DNA of 6,994 bases from an uncultured Granulosicoccaceae bacterium. GTDB lineage: Bacteria; Pseudomonadota; Gammaproteobacteria; Granulosicoccales; Granulosicoccaceae. The DNA lies in the NCBI GenBank assembly GCA_937951695.1, contig CALFBL010000153.1, positions 1-6,994 on the forward strand. The letters run 5' to 3'. Under the pieces are notes generated by a model. That model had not been told where the DNA came from and ran no database searches. It saw only the letters and a list, made by a program, of their open reading frames with translations. The first letter of the stretch is position 1, and each line of letters opens with the position of its first letter. Below, piece after piece: positions 1-6,500 of the stretch. Both the position numbers and the translations under genes were made by a program.

Positions 1-142
1 CGTAGGCTTTCGCCTCCCCACCCATCGCTTCCGACTGACATATCGTCAAAGCCGCTGTCAGTGTGGTCTTACCGTGATCAACGTGGCCTATCGTGCCCAC
101 GTTTACGTGCGGCTTGTTACGTTCGAATTTTTCCTTAGACAC
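1..142 (-). CDS. tuf: Elongation factor Tu, N-terminal fragment (3' end outside window)
   Basis: EF-Tu is the GTPase that carries aminoacyl-tRNA to the ribosomal A site in the cytoplasm. Only the first 47 codons are present. The product begins MSKEKFERNKPHVNVGTIGH and continues with the P-loop GHVDHGKT at residues 19-26, then GGEAKAY at 41-47, all standard for the N-terminal end of the EF-Tu G domain. The start is GTG, as in E. coli tufA; it is chosen because the universally conserved MSKEKFER begins there and an AAAGG Shine-Dalgarno lies 9 nt upstream. The ATG at 165-163 is out of frame. The gene follows fusA after 149 bases, the usual last place in the str operon. Residues 34-40 (ICQSEAM) belong to a variable helix and are not alarming. 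Whether a second tuf copy exists elsewhere in the genome cannot be seen. Identity is certain; the fate of the remaining ~350 residues is unknown. Confidence 0.97.
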   Translation of the reverse strand, partial: MSKEKFERNKPHVNVGTIGHVDHGKTTLTAALTICQSEAMGGEAKAY

Positions 143-151
143 CTTCTATTA

Positions 152-156
152 CCTTT
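152..156 (-). promoter_or_regulatory. Ribosome binding site of tuf
   Basis: AAAGG on the minus strand sits 9 nt before the tuf GTG at 142. It supports GTG as the start. A second purine patch, AGAAG, abuts the start codon and is too close to act as a Shine-Dalgarno. Confidence 0.6.
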
Positions 157-165
157 ATCGTTCAT

Positions 166-181
166 GGCAGCCGGTGCCGCC
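166..181 (-). other. GC-rich hairpin just before the tuf ribosome binding site
   Basis: The minus-strand RNA reads GGCGGC-ACCG-GCUGCC: a 6-bp stem with one G-U pair and a 4-nt loop. It ends 9 nt upstream of the AAAGG element of tuf. No U-run follows, so it is not an intrinsic terminator. It could affect tuf translation or mRNA stability; this is inference. Confidence 0.45.
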
Positions 182-196
182 GATGGGTTGCAAATT

Positions 197-225
197 GTAC
201 AGCACCAATAAAAGCTCTGCTGTAC
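197..225 (-). other. Inverted repeat in the fusA-tuf spacer
   Basis: GTACAGCA and TGCTGTAC form a perfect 8-bp inverted repeat around a 13-base spacer. As RNA it would make a stem-loop in the fusA-tuf intercistronic region, 72 nt before the second hairpin's nearest operon landmark, the fusA stop side, and upstream of the hairpin at 166-181. No U-tract follows the 3' arm (it is followed by AATTTGC), which argues against a terminator. It may be a processing or stability element, or a protein-binding dyad; neither is shown. Confidence 0.45.
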
Positions 226-291
226 TCCTCGTTATGAATCCTGTGGCCACTCGTCAACTTTGCCCATTGACCGAAATAATCTGGTGCGTTA

Positions 292-2379
292 TCAGCGATT
301 CAGTACTGCATTCATCACCGCTTTTGGCGGCACCTCGTAACGGGAAAACTCCATCGAGTACACAGCCCGTCCTTGTGTTGCCGAGCGAAGAGATGTTGAA
401 TAGCCAAACATCTCAGCCAACGGCACCGTCGCCCGAATCACTTTCCCACCAGGCTGTTCATCCATGCCCTGAACCACACCTCGCCGGCGATTTAAATCCC
501 CCATGACATCGCCCATGTATTCTTCCGGGGTAACCACTTCCACATTCATGATAGGCTCCAGTACCGTCGGGCTAGCCTCGATCGCCCCATTACGATACCC
601 CATCGTGCCAGCGATTTTGAACGCCATCTCGTTCGAATCCACGTCGTGGAACGAGCCATCAAATAAAGTCACCTTTACATCAACCGTCGGATAGCCGCCA
701 AGCACACCGTTCGCGAGCGCGTCCACCACTCCCTTTTGAGCCGACGGTATAAATTCCTTCGGGATTGTGCCGCCGGTGATGTCGTTGACGAATTCAAAGC
801 CTTCACCGCGGGGCTTCGGCTCGATCCGCAATTTTACGTGACCATACTGACCCGTACCTCCCGTTTGACGAATAAATTTACCTTCAGCTTCAACCGACTT
901 CGTCACCGTCTCCCGATAGCTCACCTGCGGGTTACCCACATTAGCGGCCACGCTGAATTCGCGCTTCATCCGGTCAACGATAATATCGAGGTGCAATTCC
1001 CCCATACCGCTGATGATGGTTTGCCCGGAATCCACATCGAAACTGACCCGAAATGAGGGATCTTCTCTGGCCAGACGGCCAAGCGCTGTGGCCATTTTTT
1101 CTTGATCTGCAAGCGTTTTGGGCTCCACCGCTACCGAGATTACCGGCTCAGGGAACTCCATACGCTCCAGCGCAATCTCCGCTTTCTGTGCACACAAGGT
1201 GTCACCGGTGGTGACTTCTTTCAATCCCACCAAGGCCGCGATATCACCTGCCAGAACCTCTTTGATCTCTTCCCGATTATTGGCGTGCATCTGCAGCACT
1301 CGCCCGACCCGTTCTTTCTTACCTCGCAGCGGGTTGTAGACCATATCGCCGGTTTTCACCACACCCGAATAAACCCGAACAAACGCCAGCGAGCCAACAT
1401 AAGAGTCATTGGCAATCTTAAACACAAGCGCTGCAAAGGGATCTCTATCGTCAGCCTTGCGCTCGCCCACACTTTCATCGGGCAAGATGCCCTTAACCGG
1501 AGGAATGTCATCCGGCGCCGGTAAATAATCAACAATGCCATCGAGTAGAGCCTGCACACCTTTGTTTTTAAAAGCCGAGCCACAGAAGGCAGGTACGATT
1601 TCACCGGCGATGGTGCGTTGGCGCAACCCGCTTCTTATCTGCTCATTACTGAGCTCACCGTTTTCCAGATAAGCGTCCATCAACGACTCTGACGCTTCCG
1701 CCGCCGATTCTGTCATCAGCTCGCGATACTCAGCGGCACGCTCTGCCAAGTCTGCTGGAATGTCCTCCAGTTTAAAGCGCACCCCGAGATCGGCCTCTTC
1801 CCAGATCACAGCCTTCATGCGGATAAGATCCACCACACCCGTGAAGTTCTCTTCCGATCCGATTGGCAATTGAACAGGTACAGGGGTACCTCCCAGACGC
1901 GTACGGATCTGCTCAATAACCCGTAAAAAATCCGAGCCGATCCGATCCATTTTGTTAACAAAGGCCAGCCGCGGCACACCGTATTTGTTGGCCTGTCGCC
2001 ATACGGTTTCAGATTGAGGCTCTACACCACCGACAGCGTCGAATACAGCCACAGCGCCATCGAGCACTCGCAATGAGCGCTCGACTTCGATGGTGAAGTC
2101 CACGTGACCGGGGGTGTCAATGATGTTTATGCGGTGCTCGTTAGAAGAACCGTCCATGCCGCGCCAGAAACAGGTGGTGGCAGCGGAGGTGATGGTGATG
2201 CCGCGCTCTTGTTCTTGCGCCATCCAATCCATGGTGGCGGCGCCATCATGGACTTCACCGATTTTGTGGGATACGCCTGTGTAGTACAGGATCCGCTCGG
2301 TGGTTGTCGTTTTGCCGGCATCGATGTGAGCCATGATGCCGACGTTACGGTAATACGTTAAGGGCGTGGATCGTGCCAC
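292..2379 (-). CDS. fusA: Elongation factor G
   Basis: EF-G is the cytoplasmic GTPase that moves tRNA and mRNA through the ribosome after peptide transfer and, with RRF, splits post-termination ribosomes. The 695-residue product has every G motif: AHIDAGKT (17-24), RGITI (59-63), DTPGH (88-92, including the catalytic His), NKMD (142-145) and GSAFKNKG near 267-274. Domains II to V follow, with the domain IV tip sequence FHDVDSNEMAF and the domain V signature PLAEMFGYSTSLRS. E. coli EF-G is 704 residues, so the length is normal. The C-terminal third resembles the Pseudomonas-type protein more than the E. coli one. Initiation is at GTG: the product there begins MARSTPLTYYRNVGIMAHID, as in the family, and an in-frame TGA at 2397-2395 rules out an upstream ATG start. 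The stop is TGA. It lies 35 nt after rpsG in the same transcription unit. An out-of-frame ATG overlaps the start codon. Confidence 0.98.
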   Translation of the reverse strand: MARSTPLTYYRNVGIMAHIDAGKTTTTERILYYTGVSHKIGEVHDGAATMDWMAQEQERGITITSAATTCFWRGMDGSSNEHRINIIDTPGHVDFTIEVERSLRVLDGAVAVFDAVGGVEPQSETVWRQANKYGVPRLAFVNKMDRIGSDFLRVIEQIRTRLGGTPVPVQLPIGSEENFTGVVDLIRMKAVIWEEADLGVRFKLEDIPADLAERAAEYRELMTESAAEASESLMDAYLENGELSNEQIRSGLRQRTIAGEIVPAFCGSAFKNKGVQALLDGIVDYLPAPDDIPPVKGILPDESVGERKADDRDPFAALVFKIANDSYVGSLAFVRVYSGVVKTGDMVYNPLRGKKERVGRVLQMHANNREEIKEVLAGDIAALVGLKEVTTGDTLCAQKAEIALERMEFPEPVISVAVEPKTLADQEKMATALGRLAREDPSFRVSFDVDSGQTIISGMGELHLDIIVDRMKREFSVAANVGNPQVSYRETVTKSVEAEGKFIRQTGGTGQYGHVKLRIEPKPRGEGFEFVNDITGGTIPKEFIPSAQKGVVDALANGVLGGYPTVDVKVTLFDGSFHDVDSNEMAFKIAGTMGYRNGAIEASPTVLEPIMNVEVVTPEEYMGDVMGDLNRRRGVVQGMDEQPGGKVIRATVPLAEMFGYSTSLRSATQGRAVYSMEFSRYEVPPKAVMNAVLNR

Positions 2380-2381
2380 AT
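2358..2381 (-). other. Seven-codon out-of-frame ORF overlapping the fusA start
   Basis: An ATG at 2381-2379 shares its G with the fusA GTG at 2379-2377. Its frame reads MWHDPRP and stops at TAA (2360-2358), inside the fusA coding region. The ORF is directly visible; whether ribosomes use it is unknown. It could be chance or a small brake on fusA initiation. Confidence 0.3.
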
Positions 2382-2388
2382 CAATCTG

Positions 2389-2391
2389 CCT
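2389..2391 (-). promoter_or_regulatory. Weak ribosome binding site of fusA
   Basis: A short AGG (within CAGG) is the only Shine-Dalgarno-like match upstream of fusA. It is 9 nt from the GTG at 2379 and 7 nt from the out-of-frame ATG at 2381, so it could serve either codon. Translational coupling from rpsG, whose stop is 35 nt upstream, may help. Confidence 0.4.
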
Positions 2392-2398
2392 GATTCAC

Positions 2399-2412
2399 AC
2401 CCGTGTTCGGGC
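2399..2412 (-). other. Small hairpin after the rpsG stop codon
   Basis: On the minus strand CCCG-AACA-CGGG forms a 4-bp stem, 5 bp with a flanking G-U pair, beginning 2 nt after the rpsG stop codon. No U-run follows, so it is not a terminator, and the operon continues into fusA. It may be only chance structure. Confidence 0.3.
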
Positions 2413-2414
2413 TG

Positions 2415-2885
2415 TTACCAACGGTAATGAGAGAACGCTTTGTTCGCTTCTGCCATCCGGTGAACGTCGTCGCGTTTTTTCACAGCCGACCCACGCTTCT
2501 CAGCCGCATCACCGATTTCACCGGCCAGCTTCAATGTCATGGACTTCTCACCACGCTTACGAGCAGCATCGATCAACCATCGCATGGCCAATGCATTACG
2601 TCGCACCGGACGCACCTCAACAGGCACCTGGTAAGTCGCACCACCAACCCGACGCGATTTTACCTCAACCGCTGGGGCAACATTTTCCAGAGCCAACTCC
2701 ATCAGTTCGAGCGGATTTTCACTGCCCTTGTCTTTCAGCTGATCGAGCGCGCCGTACATCACACGTTCAGCAACGGCCTTTTTGCCGTCCAACATCAGAA
2801 TGTTGATGAATTTGGCCAGACGCACGTTGTGGTATTTCGGATCCGGTAGGATCTCGCGCTTGGGGGCTTCGTTTCTACGTGACAT
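2415..2885 (-). CDS. rpsG: 30S ribosomal protein S7
   Basis: S7 is the primary 16S rRNA-binding protein that organises the 30S head and lies near the E site and mRNA exit channel. The product is 156 residues, the family's usual bacterial length. It opens MSRRNEAPKREILPDPKYHN, carries the basic beta-hairpin around residues 74-93 (VEVKSRRVGGATYQVPVEVR) and ends EANKAFSHYRW, the normal C-terminus without the E. coli K-12 extension. The start is ATG at 2885; an in-frame TAA two codons upstream (2891-2889) fixes it. The only Shine-Dalgarno candidate is a weak GGA 11 nt upstream, so coupling to rpsL translation is plausible. The gene lies 58 nt after rpsL and 35 nt before fusA. In E. coli S7 represses the str mRNA by binding the rpsL-rpsG spacer; a hairpin lies in the equivalent place here, but binding is not shown. 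Confidence 0.98.
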   Translation of the reverse strand: MSRRNEAPKREILPDPKYHNVRLAKFINILMLDGKKAVAERVMYGALDQLKDKGSENPLELMELALENVAPAVEVKSRRVGGATYQVPVEVRPVRRNALAMRWLIDAARKRGEKSMTLKLAGEIGDAAEKRGSAVKKRDDVHRMAEANKAFSHYRW

Positions 2886-2909
2886 TCGTTAAAAATTCCA
2901 ATTCTTTCA

Positions 2910-2929
2910 GGCTATTTCCGGCGAAATCC
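2910..2929 (-). promoter_or_regulatory. Hairpin in the rpsL-rpsG spacer, possible S7 autoregulatory site
   Basis: The minus strand contains ATTTC-GCCG-GAAAT, a perfect 5-bp stem with a 4-nt loop. A GG/CC pair can extend it across a 2-nt AG bulge. It lies in the 58-nt spacer between rpsL and rpsG. In E. coli this spacer holds the target for S7 feedback repression, so the position is suggestive. The sequence itself does not prove homology to that operator. Confidence 0.35.
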
Positions 2930-2943
2930 GACTTTGCACAAGC

Positions 2944-3318
2944 TTAAGACTTCGGCCGCTTGGCACCGTACTTGGAACGCCCTTGGCGGCGCGATTCTAC
3001 ACCTTGTGTATCGAGGCTTCCACGGACAGTGTGATAAAGCACACCGGGAAGATCTTTTACACGCCCGCCGCGTATGAGCACGACCGAGTGCTCCTGGAGG
3101 TTGTGCCCTTCACCGCCGATGTACGAGGTAACTTCGAATCCGTTGGTAAGACGCACACGCGCCACTTTTCGCATCGCCGAGTTCGGCTTCTTCGGGGTGG
3201 TGGTGTATACACGAGTGCACACGCCACGTCGCTGAGGACAGGCCTGTAGGGCCGGGACGTTCGACTTCTCGGCCTTGCGCTTGCGAGGCTTGCGAACCAA
3301 CTGATTGATTGTCGCCAT
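2944..3318 (-). CDS. rpsL: 30S ribosomal protein S12
   Basis: S12 sits at the decoding centre of the 30S subunit and monitors codon-anticodon pairing. The 124-residue product matches the family length and conserved blocks: MATINQLVRKPRKRK at the N-terminus, TTTPKKPNSAMRKVARVRL (39-57), GGEGHNLQEHSV (68-79), GGRVKDLPGVLYH (84-96) and the C-terminal SKYGAKRPKS. Lys43 (counting Met), Lys88 and Pro91, the sites of most streptomycin-resistance changes, are the wild-type residues. Asp89, the residue methylthiolated by RimO where that enzyme exists, is present. The start is ATG at 3318: an in-frame TAG stands immediately upstream and the next Met is residue 49. The ATG lacks a recognisable Shine-Dalgarno, being preceded by the AT-rich GAATTATATAG. 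This is the first gene after the strong promoter at 3408-3437. A +1 frame reading from the leader overlaps it but is not protein-like. Confidence 0.98.
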   Translation of the reverse strand: MATINQLVRKPRKRKAEKSNVPALQACPQRRGVCTRVYTTTPKKPNSAMRKVARVRLTNGFEVTSYIGGEGHNLQEHSVVLIRGGRVKDLPGVLYHTVRGSLDTQGVESRRQGRSKYGAKRPKS

Positions 3319-3368
3319 CTATATAATTCAAGTGTTTGGGTGAGTTGATAGCCACTCCGGAAATCAAG

Positions 3369-3393
3369 ACAGGCCACCCGATGGGCAGCCTGT
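3369..3393 (-). promoter_or_regulatory. Strong stem-loop in the rpsL 5' leader
   Basis: The minus-strand RNA ACAGGCUGCCC-AUC-GGGUGGCCUGU pairs over 11 bp (nine Watson-Crick and two adjacent G-U pairs) with a 3-nt loop. With transcription starting near 3402-3401, the stem begins about 8-9 nt from the 5' end of the mRNA. The 3' arm is followed by CUUGAUUU, a broken U-rich stretch, so it could at most be a weak attenuator. A 5'-terminal stem that slows mRNA decay is an equally good reading. The structure is clear; its role is inference. Confidence 0.6.
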
Positions 3394-3407
3394 TGCATAG
3401 CTGCGGG

Positions 3408-3437
3408 ATTATACGAGCCGGATGAATACTTTGTCAA
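3408..3437 (-). promoter_or_regulatory. Consensus sigma70-type promoter of the str operon
   Basis: On the minus strand a perfect -35 TTGACA (3437-3432) and a perfect -10 TATAAT (3413-3408) are separated by 18 bp. The next bases are CCCGCAG, a GC-rich discriminator of the type found at ppGpp-sensitive rRNA and ribosomal protein promoters. The start site is expected near 3402-3401, giving a leader of about 84 nt before rpsL. A run of six T (3453-3448) begins 10 bp upstream of the -35 box, where an UP element for the alpha subunits could lie; that part is weak. The promoter sits 100 bp past the rpoC stop codon and is oriented into rpsL. Confidence 0.85.
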
Positions 3438-3538
3438 GCCGACGGACAAAAAACGTTACGGGACACTGTGAGATCGGGCAGGAATGAATCGCTCGGTAAC
3501 ACTCAGCGCCGTCCTTGACGCCAAGCATCCCAACCGAT

Positions 3539-6500
3539 TTATGCCGCTGAATCACCACCATCTGACGACGTCGGTGCCTGTTCACCACTGGCAGGTACTG
3601 CCGCTACAGGCTCAGCACCTAACGGAGAACCATCCAGCAAACTGGTTAGCTCGCCCTCCAGTGAAGCACCGGGAGCCGACTCGCCTGGCAGAACTGGATC
3701 GTGCCCCACCGCTTGTTCGAACGCCTCTTCCAAACCGATGGACATTTTGCGAGCACGACGCTCGTTGTGAAAGGCCAGACCGGTACCTGCGGGCACCAAA
3801 CGACCCACGATCACGTTCTCCTTCAGACCCCGTAAGTCATCTCGAGCACCGCGCACAGCAGCCTCGGTCAGAACGCGTGTGGTTTCCTGGAATGACGCAG
3901 CCGATATGAACGACTCAGTGACCAATGACGCCTTAGTGATACCCAGCAAGAGATTGTTGTAAGTCGCGATTTCAGCTTTCGGGTTTTCTGCCAAGAGCTT
4001 ATCGTTGATCTCTTTCATCCGGCTGTAGTCGACCTGCTCACCGCGCAATAAGCGCGTGTCACCGACGTAGTCGATTTCAACCTTACGCAGCATCTGTCGA
4101 ATAATAACCTCGATGTGCTTATCGTTGATCCCGACCCCTTGCAGGCGATACACGTCCTGAATTTCTTGCACCAGATAGGCCGCCAGAGTCTCAATACCCA
4201 GCAGTCGCAGGATGTCCTGAGGATTAGGCTCCCCATCGGCAATCATCTCACCGCGCTGAACGGTTTCCCCTTCGAACACATTGATCTGGCGCCATTTTGG
4301 AATGAGCTCTTCGTAGTGCTCTGCTTCGGGACCGGTAATAACCAGACGCTGCTTACCCTTGGTTTCCTTACCAAAGCTCACCGTACCCGTGGTTTCAGCC
4401 AAGATGGCAGGTTCCTTCGGCTTACGCGCTTCGAACAAGTCCGCTACCCGTGGCAGACCACCGGTAATATCACGCGTTTTCGATGAGGCTTGCGGAATTC
4501 GTGCAATGATATCGCCTTCCTGCACTTCATCGCCGTCGGCCAGGTTAACAATCGCGCCCTCCGGTAAAAAGTAGTTCGCTGGTATTTGCGTTCCCAGGTA
4601 AAACTTGTCGTTACCTTCTTTATCCACCAATTTAACCGACGGACGCAAATCTTTACCGGCACCACCGCGTTGCTTGTGATCGGTTATGACGATATCTGTC
4701 AAACCGGTGAATTCATCGGAATCGGTACGAACCGTCTGACCGTCGACAAAGTCTGAGAACATGGCCACACCCGCCACCTCGGTAATGATCGGATGGGTGT
4801 GTGGGTCCCACGTAGCGAGAATCGAACCAGCCTCAATGGCCCCACCGTCTTTGACGTGGATAACAGCCCCATACGGAATCTTGTAACGTTCTTTCTCACG
4901 CCCGTGCTCGTCGATAACCACAATTTCGCCCGAACGCGAGACCGCGAGGATCTTACCTTCCTTATTAACGATGTCTTTGATGTTCTCGTGTCGCACCGAG
5001 CCTTTTGACTTCGATTGATGGCTGCTCGATGCCGCCGACCGACTCGCCGCGCCACCGATGTGGAAGGTTCGCATGGTTAACTGCGTGCCTGGCTCACCGA
5101 TTGACTGTGCTGCCATAACACCGACAGCTTCACCAATATTGATGATGTGACCGCGCGCAAGATCTCGCCCGTAACACATGGCACACACGCCGTGTTCAGC
5201 TTCGCAGGTAATGGCAGAACGCACCAACAATTCATCCACGCCCGCTTCTTCCATTTTCGCTACCGCGAATTCGTCAAGCAGCACGTTTGCATCTATAACG
5301 ATCTCGGTGTGAGATCCCGGTTTGTAGGCAGGTTTGGCCAACACGCGACCCAGCACACGCTCACTCAAGGCCTGCACCACGTCACCCCCTTCAATGATCG
5401 GTTTAAGCGTCAAGCCTTCCTCAGTGCCGCAGTCGTGATCGATGACGACCATGTCCTGCGCCACATCCACGAGACGTCGCGTCAGATAACCGGAATTCGC
5501 TGTTTTCAATGCGGTATCGGCCAGACCCTTACGGGCACCGTGGGTGGAGATAAAGTACTGCTGCGAATTCAACCCTTCACGGAAGTTTGCCGTGATCGGC
5601 GTCTCGATGATGGACCCATCCGGTTTCGCCATCAGGCCACGCATTCCGGCCAATTGACGAATCTGGGCTGCCGAACCTCGAGCGCCAGAGTCGGCCATCA
5701 TGAAGATGGAGTTGAACGATTCCTGTTTGAGCGTATTACCTTCGCGATCCACGACGTCATCAGAACCCAACTTGTTCATCATCGCTTTGGCGACTTGATC
5801 GTTCGCCGCAGACCATATATCGATGACTTTGTTGTAGCGCTCACCGTGGGTCACCAGACCGGATGAATACTGGTTCTCGATTTCCCGTACTTCCGCATCG
5901 GCTGACCCAATGATGTCGTTTTTGTCGTCGGGAATAACCATGTCTTCAACACCGATCGACACGCCGGCCAGTGTGGCGTAGCGAAAACCCATGTACATGA
6001 GTTGGTCAGCTAATATGACCGTCTCTTTCAAACCCAGTTTGCGGTAACACTGGTTGATTAACCGAGAAATGTTCTTCTTGGTAAGATTGACATCGACACT
6101 TTCAAAACCCATCCCCTTGGGCAGAATTTCAGACACAATGGAGCGACCCACTGTGGTCTCAACCCGCTTGACGACACAAACATACTCGTCGTCTTCATTC
6201 TTTTCATAGACATCGACCCGCACCGTAATCTTGGTGTGTAGCTCGACTTGCTTGGCTTCGTAAGCACGGCGCACTTCGGCCACGTCGCGAAAGCTCATGC
6301 CCTCACCTTTCGCGTTCACACGCTCGCGAGTCATGTAATACAAGCCCAAAACGATATCCTGCGAAGGCACAATGATCGGCTCGCCGTTGGCGGGCGACAA
6401 CACATTGTTGGTGGACATCATCAATGCGCGCGCTTCGAGCTGCGCTTCAATCGACAGCGGTACGTGAACCGCCATTTGATCGCCGTCAAAATCCGCGTTG

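Noticed and set aside
93..506. 137-codon plus-strand frame across the fusA-tuf spacer
   Set aside because: It is antisense to both the tuf start and the fusA 3' end and shows no family resemblance.
2366..2849. Two overlapping plus-strand frames of ~146-148 codons opposite rpsG
   Set aside because: Antisense to a certain S7 gene, and each excludes the other by overlap; no recognisable domains.
3057..3398. Possible leader peptide from the ATG at 3398-3396, reading out of frame into rpsL
   Set aside because: The ATG has no Shine-Dalgarno and lies at the very 5' end of the predicted transcript. The frame runs deep into rpsL with an Arg/Ser-rich shadow composition.
3400..3440. Cloning-vector (lacUV5/tac) contamination, because TCCGGCTCGTATAAT matches those promoters
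   Set aside because: The bases on both sides do not match lac sequence, no operator follows the -10, and the promoter sits exactly where a native str promoter is expected.
3440..3538. Intrinsic terminator after rpoC, suggested by TTTTTT at 3453-3448
   Set aside because: The only stem before the T-run is GTTAC/GTAAC with a ~36-nt loop, too weak for a terminator. The T-run is better read as AT-rich DNA upstream of the promoter.
3484..3909. 141-codon plus-strand frame across the rpoC stop
   Set aside because: It overlaps the rpoC C-terminus antisense and has a Pro/Arg/His-rich composition typical of shadow frames. No ribosome binding site was noted.
5147..5866. 239-codon open frame on the plus strand, antisense to rpoC
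   Set aside because: It lies wholly inside the conserved beta' coding region, the translation resembles no family I know, and long antisense frames are expected opposite constrained genes.
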